In this document: positions 6,249 through 15,117 of the stretch, one piece after another
Numbering within the stretch: position 1 is the stretch's first letter
Layout of the letters: every line of letters starts with the position of its first letter
Assembly (NCBI GenBank): GCA_947503115.1
Contig: CANNCS010000023.1
Coordinates: forward strand, 1 to 41,963
DNA length: 41,963 bases
Reading direction: 5' to 3'
Origin: an uncultured Marivita sp.
GTDB lineage: Bacteria; Pseudomonadota; Alphaproteobacteria; Rhodobacterales; Rhodobacteraceae
Translations under genes and position numbers: made by a program
The notes under the pieces: model-generated
What the model saw: the letters and a program-made list of their open reading frames with translations, nothing else
Database searches by the model: none
What the model was told of the DNA's origin: nothing

Positions 6249-9200
6249 ATGCAAAACGTGTGCCGCACAATCGAGGCGTTTCCGAGAGGACGGACTACTG
6301 AAGAGCTCTTCGCCTTGTGCGGGGTCACATTTCACGCAGATAGACGCATAGCAATTCTGGCCGAGTTAGACACGCTACTTCGAGATGGTCGGGTCATAAA
6401 AGGCCGGGATGGCAAATGGCGGCCATTGAACGTTGTTAGTCGAAGCAAAGCCGGCTTTGTGGGGAACCTAGGTAGTGGCTCCGCCATGACACAGCTTGGT
6501 GAGGAATTGACAGCTGCACCAGCCGTGATCCACGGGGATTATGATGATGGTGTCGAAGCATCCGAAGATTCCTCAAATGCAGATTCGTTTGCCATCGATC
6601 CAAGCGCACTCATTAAATACTGGCGATCCGCTTTGCGGTCAGACCCACGCGGACGGACGACAACTCGGCCAGATCTCCATGCAGTGGATTGGCACTTGTT
6701 TGCAGGCCAGGGCCCTCTGATTGACATCGATCAGCGCACCACAACTATTAGTATAGAGCTTGATGCGCTTGGGTCTGACTTCCGTCAAGCATTGCTTCGA
6801 CGGGATGGTGAGGACAATGCAGTGGCAATCGGTTGGCCACTGTCTGTCGGTAGAAAGGCTGGGGCGCCAGTCATTCGCCCAATTGGTCTATTTTCCGCTA
6901 AATGGCAGCGGCTAAACGGAAAGCTGAATCTAACGATTGGTGATCTCGATGTACTCGTAAATCCTGATTGGCTGTCTGGTGCGGCGCGCGAAATGGGCTG
7001 GAGCCGAGAAGAGCTGCCGGAAATTTTCGCAACCGGGGAAGGCGCACCGCTGACTCACGATGATTTCGTCCAGCGCTTACGCGAAGCCGCTGCAGGCCAT
7101 TTTCGCGGACGTCTGACAGGGGATGTCTTGGCAGCGCGCCTTGATCCATCCGTGATAGGTATTCACGATGCCGCCGCAATATTCCTGCCAGGTGAAAGCA
7201 GTTTCACCGCGCGAGCCAGTGGGGATCTCGACAAGATTGCAACCTGGCCAACAAGCACTTTGGCGCAGACGGCTTTGGCCCCACTTCTCGGGCTGAAATG
7301 GACTGGTGCCCACCATGATTTTCTCCCGCTGAACCTTGGTCCACTGAATCATGAACAATTGACAGCCGTCGCATGGGCCTGCACTGCGCCACTAAGTGTC
7401 GTGCAGGGACCGCCGGGAACCGGAAAGAGTCAGGCAATCGTTTCAATGGCTGCGTCGGTACTGATGCGTGGCGGATCGGTGTTGGTAGCCTCGAAAAACC
7501 ATCAGGCTCTGGACGCTATTGAAGACCGTTTGGGTAGCATAGCGCCAGACGTGCCGTTTATCGTACGGACGCTCGACCCTAGCCGCGGAATTGACAGCTC
7601 TTTCGATGATATTCTCAAGGCACTGGTCTATGGGGATAGCAGCGCGCGAGGACAGGTCACCGAGCCAGTTAATATTGCCGCAATGATGCAATTGGCAAAA
7701 CAGCGCAGCGATGGATTGGCCCGTCATAGTCAGCGCACTGCAATCGAGATTGAAATCGCTGAGTTGCTCGATCGGATCGAAAGTCGCGAAAGACACGGTG
7801 GTGTCGATGAAAGTGGCGACGTAGAAATACGATCAATTGAACAGCGAGGCATCTGGCTCCGTATTATAGCCTGTCTAGAAAAGGCCTTCTTTAAGCGCAG
7901 TTTGCAGCAGGACAATGGCGATCGGGTGCAGTCACTTTCTGACTTGCGGCAGGAGCTCCTAGCATTGCGGTCCGAACGGGATAGCATCGCAGAAATCCCA
8001 AACTTGCTGGATATGTCCGAGCAAATAGCGACACAGGTTAAACAGCTTCTGTCTCAGTTGATGGCAGAGAGCGTAATGCCGACGGAAGACACCCGTCTGG
8101 AACTGATGCAAATGGCAGACACCCGGGAGATTTCAGGTAACCGACAGCCTATGACCGGCGATTTGGCTCACGCCATTTTACGCCACCGCCCTCTTTGGTT
8201 GGCATCTGTTCTGGGCACCGGAAAGCGCATCCCGTTGGAGGCTGGTCTATTTGATCTTGTCATCTTCGACGAAGCGAGCCAGTGCGATATCGCATCGGCT
8301 ATGCCTCTTTTTGCTCGGGCGAAACGGGCAGTCGTGGTGGGCGACGACAAACAGCTCTCCTTCATACCACAGCTAGGGCTGGCACAGGATCGAAACTTGA
8401 TGCTAGCACAAAGCATTGAGCCCTCCCGGATGGGCGGTATGGCACAAAGCAAACGGTCGCTCTTCGATTGTGTAAACCGCATCCGTGATGTGCCGAGGAT
8501 CACACTCCGTCACCAGTACCGCTCTGCAGGTGATATCGTGAATTACATCAGCGAAACTTTCTACGGAGGCGCGCTGGTAGTGGCACAACCGCCAGGCGCG
8601 TGTGTTCCGCATGATGGTAAAGCGGGTCTGGCCTGGACACATGTTCCCGCGCCGATGGCGCCGGGTCGGAACAATGTGAATGCAGCAGAAGCGGAAGCTG
8701 TGGCGACCGAAGTGCATCGTCTACTTGTGGAGCAGGGCTACGCTGGAAGCATCGGCGCGATCTCGCCGTTTCGCAGCCAGGTCCAAGCGATCGTCGACGC
8801 CGTACAAAGTAAGGTGCCAGACGCCATGTTGGCAGCAGCGGATTTCCGAGCCGCTACAGTCGATGGTTTTCAGGGGCAAGAGCGTGATATGATCCTTTTT
8901 TCGCCCGTCCTTGGTGTGTCTAGCCCGTCGACAGCAGTGACTTTCGTACAAAAGGACAAGCGACGTTTGAACGTTGCTATCTCGCGGGCACGAGCCATGG
9001 CGCATGTCATAGGCGATCTTGATTTTGCACGAAGCGGCCGGGTCAAGAGCTTAGCCCGGCTCGCGGCGTATGCCACCGAACCAAAGCGGAAACGCGGTGA
9101 AGGCATTTTTGATAGCGAATGGGAGGCTAAAGTCTTCTACGCATTGCGTGAGCGCGGTCTCGATCCGCAGGCACAATTCGACGTGGCAGGACGCCGACTT

Positions 9201-9425
9201 GATTTTGCACTCTTCGGAAATGGCGGGATAAAGCTAAATCTCGAAATCGACGGTCGTAGATGGCACGAGACTCCAGATGGCAAACGCAAAAGTGTGGACT
9301 TGTGGCGAGACCAACAAATGATGTCCTTGGGATGGCGCGTACGCCGCTTCTGGGTCGATGAACTTGCAAGCAACATGGAGGCATGTCTTGACCGCATCGA
9401 ACAAGACCTATCGAAAGTCGAGTAA
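6249..9425 (+). CDS. SF1 (UPF1-like) helicase fused to a C-terminal restriction-type nuclease
   Basis: 1058 residues. The N-terminus (1-75) looks like a winged-helix segment. Walker A is VVQGPPGTGKSQ near residue 386, Walker B DLVIFDEASQCD near 670, and GDDKQLSFIP near 698. SF1 motifs IV-VI follow: LRHQYRS, TVDGFQGQERD near 870 and RRLNVAISRAR near 905. The last ~110 residues form a PD-(D/E)XK/Vsr-like (DUF559-type) nuclease: an E in DSEWEAKVF, D in RRLDFAL, and LEIDGRRWH, followed by WRVRRFWVDEL. It is probably a nucleic-acid translocase that cuts DNA or RNA. GAAAGG sits 6 bases before the ATG. First gene of a five-gene operon. Upstream and in frame, ATG at 6201 runs 15 codons to a TAG touching this start. 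Confidence 0.85.
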   Translation: MQNVCRTIEAFPRGRTTEELFALCGVTFHADRRIAILAELDTLLRDGRVIKGRDGKWRPLNVVSRSKAGFVGNLGSGSAMTQLGEELTAAPAVIHGDYDDGVEASEDSSNADSFAIDPSALIKYWRSALRSDPRGRTTTRPDLHAVDWHLFAGQGPLIDIDQRTTTISIELDALGSDFRQALLRRDGEDNAVAIGWPLSVGRKAGAPVIRPIGLFSAKWQRLNGKLNLTIGDLDVLVNPDWLSGAAREMGWSREELPEIFATGEGAPLTHDDFVQRLREAAAGHFRGRLTGDVLAARLDPSVIGIHDAAAIFLPGESSFTARASGDLDKIATWPTSTLAQTALAPLLGLKWTGAHHDFLPLNLGPLNHEQLTAVAWACTAPLSVVQGPPGTGKSQAIVSMAASVLMRGGSVLVASKNHQALDAIEDRLGSIAPDVPFIVRTLDPSRGIDSSFDDILKALVYGDSSARGQVTEPVNIAAMMQLAKQRSDGLARHSQRTAIEIEIAELLDRIESRERHGGVDESGDVEIRSIEQRGIWLRIIACLEKAFFKRSLQQDNGDRVQSLSDLRQELLALRSERDSIAEIPNLLDMSEQIATQVKQLLSQLMAESVMPTEDTRLELMQMADTREISGNRQPMTGDLAHAILRHRPLWLASVLGTGKRIPLEAGLFDLVIFDEASQCDIASAMPLFARAKRAVVVGDDKQLSFIPQLGLAQDRNLMLAQSIEPSRMGGMAQSKRSLFDCVNRIRDVPRITLRHQYRSAGDIVNYISETFYGGALVVAQPPGACVPHDGKAGLAWTHVPAPMAPGRNNVNAAEAEAVATEVHRLLVEQGYAGSIGAISPFRSQVQAIVDAVQSKVPDAMLAAADFRAATVDGFQGQERDMILFSPVLGVSSPSTAVTFVQKDKRRLNVAISRARAMAHVIGDLDFARSGRVKSLARLAAYATEPKRKRGEGIFDSEWEAKVFYALRERGLDPQAQFDVAGRRLDFALFGNGGIKLNLEIDGRRWHETPDGKRKSVDLWRDQQMMSLGWRVRRFWVDELASNMEACLDRIEQDLSKVE

Positions 9426-11340
9426 ATTCACCTTAGTCGCAGCGGCGTTGTCCGGATCGGCTCTAATCGGCGTCGGGGTGCTATGGTATGCGGTAGGACA
9501 GCTAGACCGAGAATTTGGCGCACTGATCCGGGATCGTGAGGGCTATGCTTTACGGCTCGAGGAAGTGCGCAACGAAACTGCCGCGGAGGAAGAAGCACGT
9601 CGCGCGCTCGTTCTGGATCGCCAAGCGATGAGCACTGAAATCACGGCTGTTAAAGCGGAACAAAGAGAACTGGAAGTCGAAGTGCAGAGACTTGCTGCAT
9701 TGGCCGCGTCGCACAAAGCAGAGGTAGAAAAAGCACGGACTGCTCTATCAGAAGTGAATGTGGAGCGTCAAAAAGCGCAAGCTGTCGTTGATGAGGGTAG
9801 AGTATTACGCGATCAGGTGGAAGAAGCAAGAAAACAGCATGAAAGCCTTTTGAGCGATATCCAGCAGGCTGGAGATGAAGCTGAACGCATGCGCAAAGCA
9901 GCTTCAAAAGCAAGAAAAGATGTCAATGCTGCCGATGATGAACTTGCTGACGCGCGAACAAAACTCGCCAAAATGGAAGATGAGCTCACTTCAGCGCGCG
10001 CTAAGCGCGAGGAACTGCAAGCAGAAATCCAAGGATTACAACGTGACGCGGACACAAAGGCGGCGCTTACGGACGAAATCGCAGAAAAGCAGCAGGCGTT
10101 GTCTTTTATCGAAGCAGAGATTCAGCGGTACACCCCTGAAAAAAAACAACTGCAGGAGGACATTCAGATGCTGGGTAAACAGATCGACGATGCCCAGTCT
10201 CAGCTCGCGAACCTTGTTGCCGACGTCACAACACAACAGGCTGCTTTGGCACGGATGAAAACTGAACAGGCGTCTGCTCAAGACAAAGCAGATGAAGCTA
10301 TTGCAAGAGAATCTGCAGCCAAAGATAGCCTTGCGCGGCTCGAAGCGGACCTTGGGGCCAGAAATTCATCGTTGACAGCCCTGAGAACAGATCAGGCAGC
10401 TACAACACAGGCTCTGGAAGCCGCTAGACAGGATCTGCTTACGGTTCAGGCCGAAGTTGAACAACTTCGGGCTCAATCACAGGGGGCTGCACGAACCCTA
10501 GTCGATTTGGAGGCGCAACGAGATGCGGTGTCTTTAGAGTTGGAGCAGGTTCAGGCTGTAAATAAAAAAGCGATTGATGAACAGTTTGCACTCAATACCC
10601 GTCTCGAAGACGGGGGTGTAGAACTTGCTGAAGTTGAAAATAAACTTGCCTTGTCACAAAGCCGTGTTGTGGAACTTACTGCCGAGTTGACCACAGTGCA
10701 AAGGAGAATCCAGATCTCCACTGCTGAATTGGAAGGAATACAAACCAGCATTGGTGAATCGACAGAACGTTTGGCGTCTTTAGAGCAAAACAACGCAGCC
10801 ATCGAAAAGCAGGTCTCCGAAAGGAGAGCTTCCAGTGAGGTCCTGCAGACGTTCTTGGTCGACCTGTCAGGCAAGGTCGAAGAGGCAAAACAGCAATTGT
10901 CTTTAGAACTTGACGCACTACAGCAGGCGCGATCGGACCAAGCCATTGTTGCAGGTCGAAAGGGTGTGCTGGATCAAGAGATTGCATTTTTAGAATCTCA
11001 GAAAGCCGACATAGAGGGAAGGCTCGCTGAGCTGGAGCCGATAAGAGGCGAAGTTGAGCAGTTACGAAACGATAAGGTTGCATTGGAGCGGCAAATCACT
11101 GCTGTACAAGGGTCTCTCACCGAAATCACCGCTCGTGAAGGGGCTCGACGCGTTAGCCTTGAAAATCTGGAAAAAGAGATCGCGCGGCTCCAGTCTGATA
11201 GAGATGATCTCAGTCAGCAGATTGTCGAGATAGGGGAGCAAATCGCTCAGGAGCCTCGGCAGGTCAAAACCGACCAAAACCCTGCCCCTGCTTCTGAAAA
11301 TGACGCAACCAACCCAGTCGACTTTCAGTCCGAAGAGTGA
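9388..11340 (+). CDS. Membrane-anchored long coiled-coil protein
   Basis: About 650 residues. An N-terminal transmembrane helix (FTLVAAALSGSALIGVGVLW) is followed by ~570 residues of almost continuous heptad-rich coiled coil full of E, Q, A, L, K and R, and a short acidic tail. I chose TTG at 9388 because GGAGG (9377-9381) lies 6 bases upstream; ATG 9358 in the same frame lacks a ribosome site and would add ten residues. Either start overlaps the helicase gene, so translation is coupled. It has no catalytic motif and probably acts as a scaffold, sensor or spacer at the inner membrane. Its plan matches the N-terminal half of the next gene, suggesting the two coiled coils pair. Confidence 0.8.
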   Translation: MTASNKTYRKSSKFTLVAAALSGSALIGVGVLWYAVGQLDREFGALIRDREGYALRLEEVRNETAAEEEARRALVLDRQAMSTEITAVKAEQRELEVEVQRLAALAASHKAEVEKARTALSEVNVERQKAQAVVDEGRVLRDQVEEARKQHESLLSDIQQAGDEAERMRKAASKARKDVNAADDELADARTKLAKMEDELTSARAKREELQAEIQGLQRDADTKAALTDEIAEKQQALSFIEAEIQRYTPEKKQLQEDIQMLGKQIDDAQSQLANLVADVTTQQAALARMKTEQASAQDKADEAIARESAAKDSLARLEADLGARNSSLTALRTDQAATTQALEAARQDLLTVQAEVEQLRAQSQGAARTLVDLEAQRDAVSLELEQVQAVNKKAIDEQFALNTRLEDGGVELAEVENKLALSQSRVVELTAELTTVQRRIQISTAELEGIQTSIGESTERLASLEQNNAAIEKQVSERRASSEVLQTFLVDLSGKVEEAKQQLSLELDALQQARSDQAIVAGRKGVLDQEIAFLESQKADIEGRLAELEPIRGEVEQLRNDKVALERQITAVQGSLTEITAREGARRVSLENLEKEIARLQSDRDDLSQQIVEIGEQIAQEPRQVKTDQNPAPASENDATNPVDFQSEE

Positions 11341-11350
11341 GTGACAGCCA

Positions 11351-13600
11351 ATGCTATCGAACCTTACCACGATCGTTCTTGTGACGGCCTCAGCACTTGC
11401 TCTGCTCTCCATGATTCAGTTGTTTTTGGCCATCCGCAATGACCGTGCCGCAACGGCTGCAGGGCCTATTGAAGAACTGGCTGTCTACGAAGCGCGCCTC
11501 CAACAAAAAGAGGCACTGCTAACTGATATCGAAGGGGAATTGGAGCAACGAAGAAAGGCCCTGGCCGATATTGCCGGGGTACAGGCTGAGGTGGATGCCC
11601 TGATCCGTCAACGCGAGGCTCTAATGGCGGAATGGGCAACGCTTGCGGAGAGAAAAGAAGAAGTCCTGGCCGTTCGCTCTGAAATGGAGGCAGCGCAAAT
11701 CGAACGGCAGTCCCTTGAGGCTGAACTTGTGGAGAAGCGCGAGGAGTATCTCTCCGTTAAAGAACGTCTCGAAAAGGCCGAGCAACTTGTGCATCAAATA
11801 TCGGCTCTTGAAGCCCAGAAGGCTGAGTTGGAAAAAATAGTTGATGACGTGAGTGACGAGGTGCGTCGGCTTGAGGACGCAGAAAAACGCGTATCGGATC
11901 TGACAAAACGTGCGTTGGACCTCGAGGCAGACCTAGCTCGTAAAGAAGGTGCCCTAGCGTCACGCGAAGGCGACCTGGAAGATGTAATGGAACGCCTTGC
12001 GGCGGAGCGTGCAAGCGTTGCCGAAAGCTCTGCCAAACTCTCACAAGTCCAAGCGGAAAAAGCAGCTGAAGACCAAGCATTAGCTCGGGTGAAAAGCGAA
12101 ATCGTTAATGCAGAAGACCACCATAATGCGTTGAGAGTTGCATCCGGCGCGTGTGAAGCAGAGATCAGAACTCTTGAACAAAAACTTGAAGACAGGCACG
12201 CGATACTTGCTGCATTGACCAGCGACATCAACAAACAAAAGTCACTAAAGGATGATCTCGACGACGAATTAACAACACTGCGCTTCGAACTTGGTTCAGC
12301 TGAAACTTCACTTGCAGAACGTACTTCCGAATTGGAAACGCTAAGCGATCGGTGGGTGCAGATGGAGGCAAAGCTTGCCACGCTAAAGCATTCGATCGAG
12401 CAGAGCGAAGGTGCGCTCACGGGGAGCGTATCACCCTCGGTCGACCCGCTTAAGGAACTCAAAGAACATCCACCTGTTATCGTTCAGCTGGAAAATCTTG
12501 ATGCGCCGGGCCAAATCTCTGAGGCGGAAGCAATCCATAGTGTGGAGAAACGCCTTCAAGCTTTCGGCCTTGAGTATCACCCGCGGGTTATCAGAGCTTT
12601 CCATACTGCCATGAAAGTTAACGAGAGCACGCAGATGGCGGTGCTCGCAGGTATCTCGGGAACCGGAAAGAGCCAACTGCCTCGCCAATATGCGAGCGCC
12701 ATGGGGATCGGTTTCCTGCAGGTGCCAGTGCAGCCACGTTGGGATAGTCCACAGGATCTCATGGGCTTCTACAATTACATCGAAGGCAAGTTCCGACCAA
12801 CGGACATGGCGCGCGCACTTTGGGCTATGGATAGGCATAATAACGAAGACGCAATCCAAGATCGCATGATGATGGTTCTACTCGACGAGATGAACCTCGC
12901 ACGGGTCGAATATTATTTCTCTGACTTCCTCAGCCGGTTGGAAAGCCGCCCAGGACGAGACAACACGGATGACAAGGGGCTGCGCAAAGATGCAGAGATT
13001 GAGCTCGAAATTCCTAAGCTGACCACCCCCCCGCGTATTTTCCCAGGTTACAATCTGCTGTTTGCAGGCACGATGAACGAGGACGAAAGCACGCAATCAT
13101 TGTCTGATAAAGTCGTCGATCGTGCAAATATCCTGCGTTTTGCCGCTCCGAAAAAGATCCAATCCGGCGCAAACCTCGGCCAAGCACCAGAGGTCAGAGC
13201 ATTGTCTCAAAAAAAGTGGCAATCTTGGGGGAAGCCGGTGTCTTTGGTTGCCAATGATGCAACCATGTCGACAAGTCTCTCCCAAATGGTAGAAATCATG
13301 CGTGATTTCAAGCGACCCTTCGGACACCGTTTGGGTCGCGCGATCATGGACTATGTCGCAAATTATCCAGAGACAGATGGTCTCGATCGTGTCCAAGCGG
13401 CCTTGGCCGATCAGGTGGAGATGCGCTTGTTGCCAAAATTACGGGGCGTCGAAATCGACGACATGGAGCATGTATTTGGCAACCTAAAGACGTTCGTAGA
13501 AAATGAACTTAATGATGCTCCTCTGGCGGAGGCCATTACTGCATCGATGGAAGCAGCAGAGGGCACTGGTCAGTTCGTTTGGAGTGGAGTAACGCGCTGA
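11351..13600 (+). CDS. Membrane-anchored coiled coil fused to McrB-like AAA+ motor
   Basis: 749 residues: N-terminal transmembrane helix (~5-28, TIVLVTASALALLSMIQLFL), coiled coil (~40-355), linker, then a McrB/AAA_5-type motor. Walker A is AGISGTGKSQLP near 433; Walker B is MMMVLLDEMNLARVE near 506; FAGTMNEDESTQSLSDKVVD near 574 contains the M-N segment corresponding to the McrB family signature, with E in place of the final D of MNxxD; DRAN follows. McrB proteins are NTPases (GTP in E. coli McrB) that drive the McrC nuclease. The next gene encodes a DUF2357/McrC-like partner and overlaps by one base. Membrane anchoring by a coiled coil is unlike classical McrB. Confidence 0.85.
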   Translation: MLSNLTTIVLVTASALALLSMIQLFLAIRNDRAATAAGPIEELAVYEARLQQKEALLTDIEGELEQRRKALADIAGVQAEVDALIRQREALMAEWATLAERKEEVLAVRSEMEAAQIERQSLEAELVEKREEYLSVKERLEKAEQLVHQISALEAQKAELEKIVDDVSDEVRRLEDAEKRVSDLTKRALDLEADLARKEGALASREGDLEDVMERLAAERASVAESSAKLSQVQAEKAAEDQALARVKSEIVNAEDHHNALRVASGACEAEIRTLEQKLEDRHAILAALTSDINKQKSLKDDLDDELTTLRFELGSAETSLAERTSELETLSDRWVQMEAKLATLKHSIEQSEGALTGSVSPSVDPLKELKEHPPVIVQLENLDAPGQISEAEAIHSVEKRLQAFGLEYHPRVIRAFHTAMKVNESTQMAVLAGISGTGKSQLPRQYASAMGIGFLQVPVQPRWDSPQDLMGFYNYIEGKFRPTDMARALWAMDRHNNEDAIQDRMMMVLLDEMNLARVEYYFSDFLSRLESRPGRDNTDDKGLRKDAEIELEIPKLTTPPRIFPGYNLLFAGTMNEDESTQSLSDKVVDRANILRFAAPKKIQSGANLGQAPEVRALSQKKWQSWGKPVSLVANDATMSTSLSQMVEIMRDFKRPFGHRLGRAIMDYVANYPETDGLDRVQAALADQVEMRLLPKLRGVEIDDMEHVFGNLKTFVENELNDAPLAEAITASMEAAEGTGQFVWSGVTR

Positions 13601-15117
13601 TGGCACGGCTTCCGCGTCCTTGGTCTGGGCAAACTCGTGAGGATGATGTTCCGTTTGGACCCCAAGACTGTTTGCTAAGTGAAGGCGAACTAAAACAGGG
13701 CGAGGACAGAGTCCCACTGATGCTTGGCTCGGTGAGGGACGAAAAGCGGCCGCTTTGGTTACATCCTTATCCGCGCAAAGGATCTGGCGAAGCGCCGAAG
13801 CGTGCGGGGTTCCCGATACGTCCAAAGATAGGAGCAGAGCCGCAACCAGACGAAGATACACTTCCTTTCGACACCTTGCGCCGGATGAATGAAGTCATGG
13901 CCCGATTGCAAGAGTTGGAAGAGGCTCTGGACGATCCAATGAACGTCTGGTCACGCCTCAGGGATGCATGGAAACGCGCCGAAAACGAAGAAGATCCACG
14001 CATGGCCGAGATCGTGCGTCAGGCACGTGATCTCGGACCCGTGGCGCGCGACCTGGAAAAGCGTATACGGCGCGTGCTGCGCAGGCATCGCGAACTAACG
14101 CCACTGGATCGTGTTCAAGAGATGGACCGGGCCTCGATGGTTTGGTTGAGCCGTCAGCCAGGACGGCGGATCGCCGAACGTGCAGGGGCCAGCCAACGTA
14201 TCCTTGCCACAGTGCGTCGTGAGAATTTCGACACACTCGAAAATCGTGTTCTAAGGTCGTGGCTACGTTTAGCGGAGGCCGTGGCGCGAGAGTGGCTGCG
14301 CGAACACAAGCGTGCAAGCGAGAGTGCGCGCTTCCGGTCAGTCGAAGCATTACGGAAGTTAACAAAGAGAATGGATCAGGACCTTGACCATCTAGGCGTC
14401 GGTATTGCGCATCCTGGGATCACTCCAAACTACGTACTGATGCAGGATCGCGGTTATCGTCGCGTGCACGATGCGTGGTTGCGTTTGTTGAAACGTGATC
14501 AAGCACTTGATGAGCTTTGGGCATGGCAGGCACAGGCATGGACAGATTTTTCAGTTCTCGCGATCGTTCTCGCGTTGGATGAATTGCCTGGCTCCGAGTT
14601 GATCGCACAATCTCCCATGCTGTGGCACGAAGAAGCTCGCGCAGGGCGCTGGTTTGATCAGGATCGTCCGCTTGCGGTTTTTTGGCTAAAACAGATTGGG
14701 CGGGTCGTTGAAGTACAGGCCCGTCCTGAACAGCCGGGAAGCTTGTTAACTGTTGCTCGTGCGCACGTTGCGTTGCGCATATCGGATCCAACAGGGCAAA
14801 ACTTTGATCAGCGGGTGCCGGTATGGACACCCCATGCAATGCATCCCTTTGATGTAGGTGAGTTGGCACAAGAAGCACTAGGTTACCTTGCACAATTGCG
14901 TGTGGCGCAGCGCCAATTGAACGTGATGGACACAATTCTGAGCGGTCTGATCCTTGCGCCAACACATCACGAATCTTGTGCCGCCAGACAAACCAACGGC
15001 GAACTTGCGGTAAATGCCATCAGTCTTGGCGCGTCGGGTGATGCATTGAGGAAAGGTATTGCCGCGCTCAAGGCTTTTGCTGAGGGTCAGTTCTCGGAGG
15101 CGCCTGCATGGGCCTGA
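13600..15117 (+). CDS. DUF2357 domain protein (McrC-like partner)
   Basis: 505 residues. ATG 13600 overlaps the previous stop (TGATG) and GGAGTGGAG lies upstream. The conserved patch RRENFDTLENRVLRSWLRLA (~residues 205-225) is the typical DUF2357 signature found in McrC-like proteins encoded beside McrB-type motors. Helical, arginine-rich segments surround it. I could not find a clear PD-(D/E)XK nuclease triad in the C-terminal half, where McrC normally carries one, so this protein may be the bridging subunit only, with cleavage supplied by the helicase-nuclease. The next gene's ATG lies inside its last codons. Confidence 0.75.
   Translation: MARLPRPWSGQTREDDVPFGPQDCLLSEGELKQGEDRVPLMLGSVRDEKRPLWLHPYPRKGSGEAPKRAGFPIRPKIGAEPQPDEDTLPFDTLRRMNEVMARLQELEEALDDPMNVWSRLRDAWKRAENEEDPRMAEIVRQARDLGPVARDLEKRIRRVLRRHRELTPLDRVQEMDRASMVWLSRQPGRRIAERAGASQRILATVRRENFDTLENRVLRSWLRLAEAVAREWLREHKRASESARFRSVEALRKLTKRMDQDLDHLGVGIAHPGITPNYVLMQDRGYRRVHDAWLRLLKRDQALDELWAWQAQAWTDFSVLAIVLALDELPGSELIAQSPMLWHEEARAGRWFDQDRPLAVFWLKQIGRVVEVQARPEQPGSLLTVARAHVALRISDPTGQNFDQRVPVWTPHAMHPFDVGELAQEALGYLAQLRVAQRQLNVMDTILSGLILAPTHHESCAARQTNGELAVNAISLGASGDALRKGIAALKAFAEGQFSEAPAWA

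Noticed and set aside
7077-7358. Frames opposite the helicase and coiled-coil genes
   Set aside because: They are reverse-strand shadows of clearly coding sequence with motif-supported proteins on the plus strand.
9358-9387. ATG at 9358 as the start of the coiled-coil protein
   Set aside because: It lacks a ribosome site, while TTG 9388 has GGAGG at ideal spacing; the ATG cannot be excluded.
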